A stretch of DNA of 64,000 bases from positions 103,455,930 through 103,519,929 of the forward strand of contig OY282560.1 in NCBI GenBank assembly GCA_958295665.1. Reading direction: 5' to 3'. Within the stretch, counting starts at the first letter, position 1. Each line of letters starts with the position of its first letter. Below are positions 60,011 to 64,000 of the stretch, in pieces. The notes under the pieces were generated by a model that was not told the DNA's origin, ran no database searches, and saw nothing but the letters and a program-made list of their open reading frames with translations. This DNA is from Tipula vernalis (lineage: Eukaryota > Arthropoda > Insecta > Diptera > Tipulidae). A program made the translations under genes and the position numbers.

Positions 60011-60582
60011 GTATAATTCCTTAAATTCACTTCATATTGTGACACACCCCATTACTTGCAGTATGATGAAAAATTACATATATACATATGTAGATAATAA
60101 CTTTATCAGCAATTAGTATCATGAATATTTCTTTTTTTCTCAATCTACCTGACTCCAACGTAATCGGAGCAATAGTGGCACTTCGGAGAATGGCTTAATG
60201 TTTTACAGTGTTTATTGATATCCACCAAATAATTAACTATCCAATTAATGTTAAAATCAATGATTTTAATTCAAAAATTCGATTCGGCTAGAAAGTTTTT
60301 CATTTAAGTGAGATAAAAATTTGTCAGTTTTAAAATCCGCTAACTCACAATCGTAATCCGATACCCAATTATCCGTCATATTTTATTATTTAAAGTTGAC
60401 TGGAAACGAGTACAAAAGAAAAAATTTGTGTGCAGTTCACACGCAGTAGAAGTGAAACTTTCCGGAATCTAAGCAGCGAGAGAATGAGACGAATGCAATA
60501 TCAGGAGTGAGATAATTATAGGGTTTATTCATCATAATACAAAACAACAAACGAAATTTCGAAGTTTTTTTATAACATTTTA
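60011..60582. other. Intergenic stretch
   Basis: No gene seen. The right part is probably the 3' flank of the Helentron pseudogene. Confidence 0.5.
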
Positions 60583-63060
60583 TTATTCCGACTCCATGTT
60601 TTCTATTTCGACGAATGACACGAATGGCTTATGGTAACTAAAATAGGAGACGAATGCTCTAGTTTGAATTCTATCAACATATCGTTGAAACACGGCGTCG
60701 ATAACAGTTTTGATCGCGTTGTCGATTCAGTACGACTGCTGCACATTTTTAAATTTAATTCTGTATTGAGGAATTGAATCAAAGGAAGCGCTGTATCTAA
60801 TGCAAAATTCACATTGAAATCCCTACTCAAAATCATTGGAATTTTATCATATTTTTTTCAGAATCCGCGATACTTTTGGCGTGTACTTTATCAAATTCTC
60901 GTGGATAAATTGAATATTTTCCATCGATTGGTTGGGAGAAATATAAATAGCCGCAATAATTACATGTGTCATGGTCTAATCTGGTTTCGCAAGCACATAT
61001 TTCTCCCACTTTAGAGACCTGAACCGACAAGGATTCTAGTTGAAGTGCATTGATGTCAATTTGTGGGGTGACAATACGGGTTCCATCATTTACATTATGG
61101 TAGATTGCAACGCCACCTGCCCTTATATTTGGCCTTTTGTATTGAACGACAATATCGAAATTTTGAAGCTCTACAATGTTGTCATTATCCACCCGCGTCT
61201 CCGAAAAAATCAGAAAATTCGACGACGATGATATTTTGTCTAATTGAAGATCTTGTACATGAGCACGTAAACTTTGGCAGTTGAAGGTAAATAGTGACAA
61301 TCCTTTCCTCGTATTTATGAAATCAAATAATAATTTCTCAATAGTCTCAAGTCGATTCAGGTTCAGCCTTTGAAATTCGGCTCGTAATTCCAGTGTGGAT
61401 ACTGTTGCTCTTCCACCATGATAATATTTTTTATCATTTTTTTTTCGAAACAATATGTAACCTTTGAATCGATGTTACTCGTGATAGTGCAACGTACAGG
61501 AGCTGTTGAGCATGTGTTTTATCATATTCGTATACAATTTCTCCCTGGGACTTATGATTTGTTATTGCACACGCAGCGACTAGTGGAAAATGATTACGTT
61601 TTACGATCACTGTTTTATTAGGCACTAATGGCATAGAGGATGTTCTCCGATCGATTGGTAATGCCAGTCGACTAAGATTGTGCCTTTGTATTGATGCCGC
61701 TGCCTTTCCTCGGATTTTTTCACCAGTTTTGGGAGAGCCAGGGAATTCCAGCCATAAACGACCTATCTCTCCTTTGTCGTTATGTTCGATATAAATCAAA
61801 TTTTCTGTCGCACCATTCGCCAATCCATCTGATACGTCGATATTAGTTGTTATAACCAATGTAATTTCATAAGGCATAGCTCCTGTATCAATTGTTAACA
61901 TTTTGTGTAATTTTTGACGCATGAAAGTGTGCTTTTCAACACTCTGACAACCAATATACACATCCGTTGCTTGTGAAATGACTTTTTCGACTGCAGAATT
62001 TAAAACTTTATTATTGTATTCAGTAACTGAATGGTTATCGAAGAACAATCGTATACCGTGTGAACAAATTCTATCAGCCTCTTCTTCGGAGTAAAATCGT
62101 GATTCAATTAATTCCAACTCGTTCTCATGTAACAGCTGTCCATCACCAATTTTTGTTAATATTGTTGAAAAAGTTCGGTTGGCTTGTCGCATCACTTCGC
62201 TGAGTTCAATGAATTTCAATCCTCGTCATAGTGTTGGACCTGCTATTTGTCGCTTGATTTGTTTGTAAATTGGAGTAGCGCGAACCGGCGGTAGTTGACG
62301 TAGATCGCCAATCAAAATTAAATCTAATCCTCCAAAATTGTCTGGAAAGTTACCGGTGATTTGCTTTAATCTCCAATCTATTTGAGACAACTCGGCTCCA
62401 ATCATACTGATTTCATCGGTAATCAAAACGCGAACGTATTTAAACAGTGATCTATATTGCTGTGCTACTTCAATTAACAAAGGAAGCAACTTTGAAAGAC
62501 TTATTTTTAGTGCAGTATGTATCGTTGTCCAATCAATAGCCACAGCAGCTTTACCAGTTGAAGCGCAAGTGATATAAGCGTTGCAAAATCCATCATTTTC
62601 AGCATACCGATTAAAAATTTCCATCAAAAGTCTGATCACAAACGTTTTACCGCATCCGGCAGGGCCCGTAAAAAATAATTGCAACGGCAAGGGATTATGT
62701 AACTGAAGATTGTAAACGACATGCATCAAAAGTTCCTTTTGTTTTTGGTTTGCCATTTTCATCAGGTTATAAAATTGTTCATTAGGCTTCAGATTTTCTT
62801 TCCGTTAGGCAATGGCACCAAGTTTATTTAATGTTGCTAAGGGTAAATCACTATTTACGTCCGAATTGGGATTGTCATATAATGCTTGGAATGGATTCGC
62901 TTCTGGAAATTTGGTGGCTACATCATGGGTCTTATCATCATCATCCGCTTGTCCATCTTCACGACATAGTTTTCGGCAAATTTCTATGGTTATTTTTATT
63001 GGAACTCCTTAGACGTTCCAAAATATCATTTTCGTATTCGTTGCAAATCCTAATAATAAT
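60583..63060 (-). pseudogene. Helentron (Helitron2) PIF1-type helicase fused to an endonuclease
   Basis: Reading leftwards: ICRKLCREDGQADDDDKTHD and ATKFPEANPFQALYDNPNSD (62,990-62,830); the helicase with LFFTGPAGCGKTFVIRLLME (Walker A, about 62,660), VRVLITDEISMIG (Walker B), LILIGDLRQLPPV, KFIELSEVMRQ, and ITNHKSQGEIVY with LYVALSRVTS; then an endonuclease, SLFTFNCQSLRAHVQDL, IFSETRVDN, SRDFNVNFA and TVIDAVFQRYVDRIQT, with stop at 60583-60585. Helicase followed by endonuclease is the Helentron arrangement. Breaks: TAA at about 62,810, TGA at 62,226-62,228 (probably from TGG), and shifts near 63,010, 61,440, 60,845 and 60,725. The Rep domain is absent; the copy is cut near 63,060. Confidence 0.9.
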
Positions 63061-64000
63061 GATAACAGCAAAATTTATTTTGTCCACGACTAACGTATAA
63101 TATACTCATTATACGTGTGTTTCTTCAAATATAATGATATCCATTATTCACTGCTAGTTTATCTAGTAGTCGCTTCTTCTATTATTCACTACTTACTACC
63201 AAATAAAAATTTCATTTTTGGAAATTTTAACTAGTAGTCTCTTGCCATTTTCATTATTATTAAACTGAGACGTCAAAATGTCGACGTAAATTATTTTAGG
63301 TTTATTTAAAGGATTTGATAATAAAATACAATTTTTTATCGGTCGTGGACAAAGTGTCGTATTCTACTCGCATATAATGGCTGTTATTCACTCAGATGAT
63401 TTACGACACTCGCCTATCGGCTGAGTCGGTAAACTTCATCTTCGTGAATAACAGCTATCATTATATGCTCGTTGAATAATATACATACTATTTTTTCAAT
63501 CGAGTATGAAAAATGTCAATACATACACACTTCTATGTACATACTTTTTTCTGTATACATAAACAAAATAAAACAGAACAGAAAAAAAATAAAATATATA
63601 CTGTCGCTTTTTTCGTTTCATATCGCTTTTTCATTTTTTGCTTGTAATTTTTTGTTTTGTTTCATCGATTTTAAAATCACCCCAGCACTAAAGTTTCACT
63701 TCAAAAAAACATTAATTTTTCTTATGAAAGATAAACTCGACTTCCGCAGTCAAAACTATAACTAGAACTTACAACATTACTTTAATAAAATTATGCACGA
63801 TGAGTTTACCTGTTTAAACTAATTTTTTCTATGTTTTTCAAATGATTTCCCAAATTGTCAGGAGAAATAAACCATTTCCAGTAAAGAATATTCTTAAATA
63901 AACATGTGGAAAGTTCTAGTTGAAAAATCTAGAAAGCGTTCTCCTGGAAATTGACGATTTTGACTTATTGTTATTTCTCGCACGCAGTGAGTGCGAGTTT
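63061..64000. other. Non-coding stretch with palindromes
   Basis: TTTTGTCCACGAC (63,078) and GTCGTGGACAAAG (63,344) form an inverted pair about 270 bases apart. GCATATAATGGCTGTTATTCAC (63,370) pairs with GTGAATAACAGCTATCATTATATGC (63,444), with GCCTATCGGC at the centre. The window ends near CTCGCACGCAGTGAGTGCGAG, another perfect palindrome (63,976-63,996). No gene recognised. Confidence 0.55.

Overview
The window looks like gene-poor, AT-rich insect chromatin, most likely from a fly, packed with transposable elements of many ages. I recognise no single-copy host gene, tRNA or rRNA. The insect call rests on the element mix: BEL/Pao, Gypsy, R1-clade and Jockey retroelements; mariner, Tc1, piggyBac, hAT, PIF/Harbinger and Chapaev/RAG-like DNA transposons; and a Helentron. 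It also rests on a primer site matching tRNA-Tyr and on retroelement tails of the arthropod telomere pentamer. The fly assignment is an inference.

Layout. 1-4.9 kb: an apparently intact BEL/Pao gag-pol on the minus strand with its 5' LTR and primer site, running off the left edge. 8.3-10.9 kb: a Gypsy remnant with a 172-bp MITE in its integrase. 11.2-14.2 kb: a mariner fragment and an R1-type element with an AACCT tail. 17.3-17.7 kb: a palindromic tandem array. 18.7-20.2 kb: a second R1-type remnant. 23.5-28.4 kb: a young Chapaev/RAG1-like transposon inserted in an older BEL remnant. 28.3-34.2 kb: a piggyBac transposase with a near full-length Jockey inserted just upstream of its start. 36.5-39.9 kb: small slivers of mariner, RNase H and a 62-bp retro-insertion. 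40.0-43.2 kb: a degenerate AGAATTCGATATAT-type satellite followed by a second, longer-period repeat. 44.4-45.6 kb: a fold-back element and a second AACCT-tailed R1-type copy. 48.3-53.4 kb: two more R1-type remnants. 54.7-60.0 kb: a Tc1 pseudogene split by four later insertions, one of which carries a further insertion. 60.6-63.1 kb: a Helentron helicase-endonuclease pseudogene.

The elements form layers rather than a pathway. Target-site duplications fix the order of insertion in several places: MITE into Gypsy; Chapaev-like element into BEL; Jockey into piggyBac; and a TTAA MITE, a Harbinger carrying a hAT, a hAT MITE and a fourth inverted-repeat element into Tc1. Most coding copies are broken, often by single-base shifts at homopolymers. 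The BEL frame at the left edge reads through without interruption. The most unusual items are the Chapaev/RAG-like transposon with 445-bp terminal repeats that contain the end of its own transposase gene, and the family of retroelements whose 3' tails are (AACCT)n.
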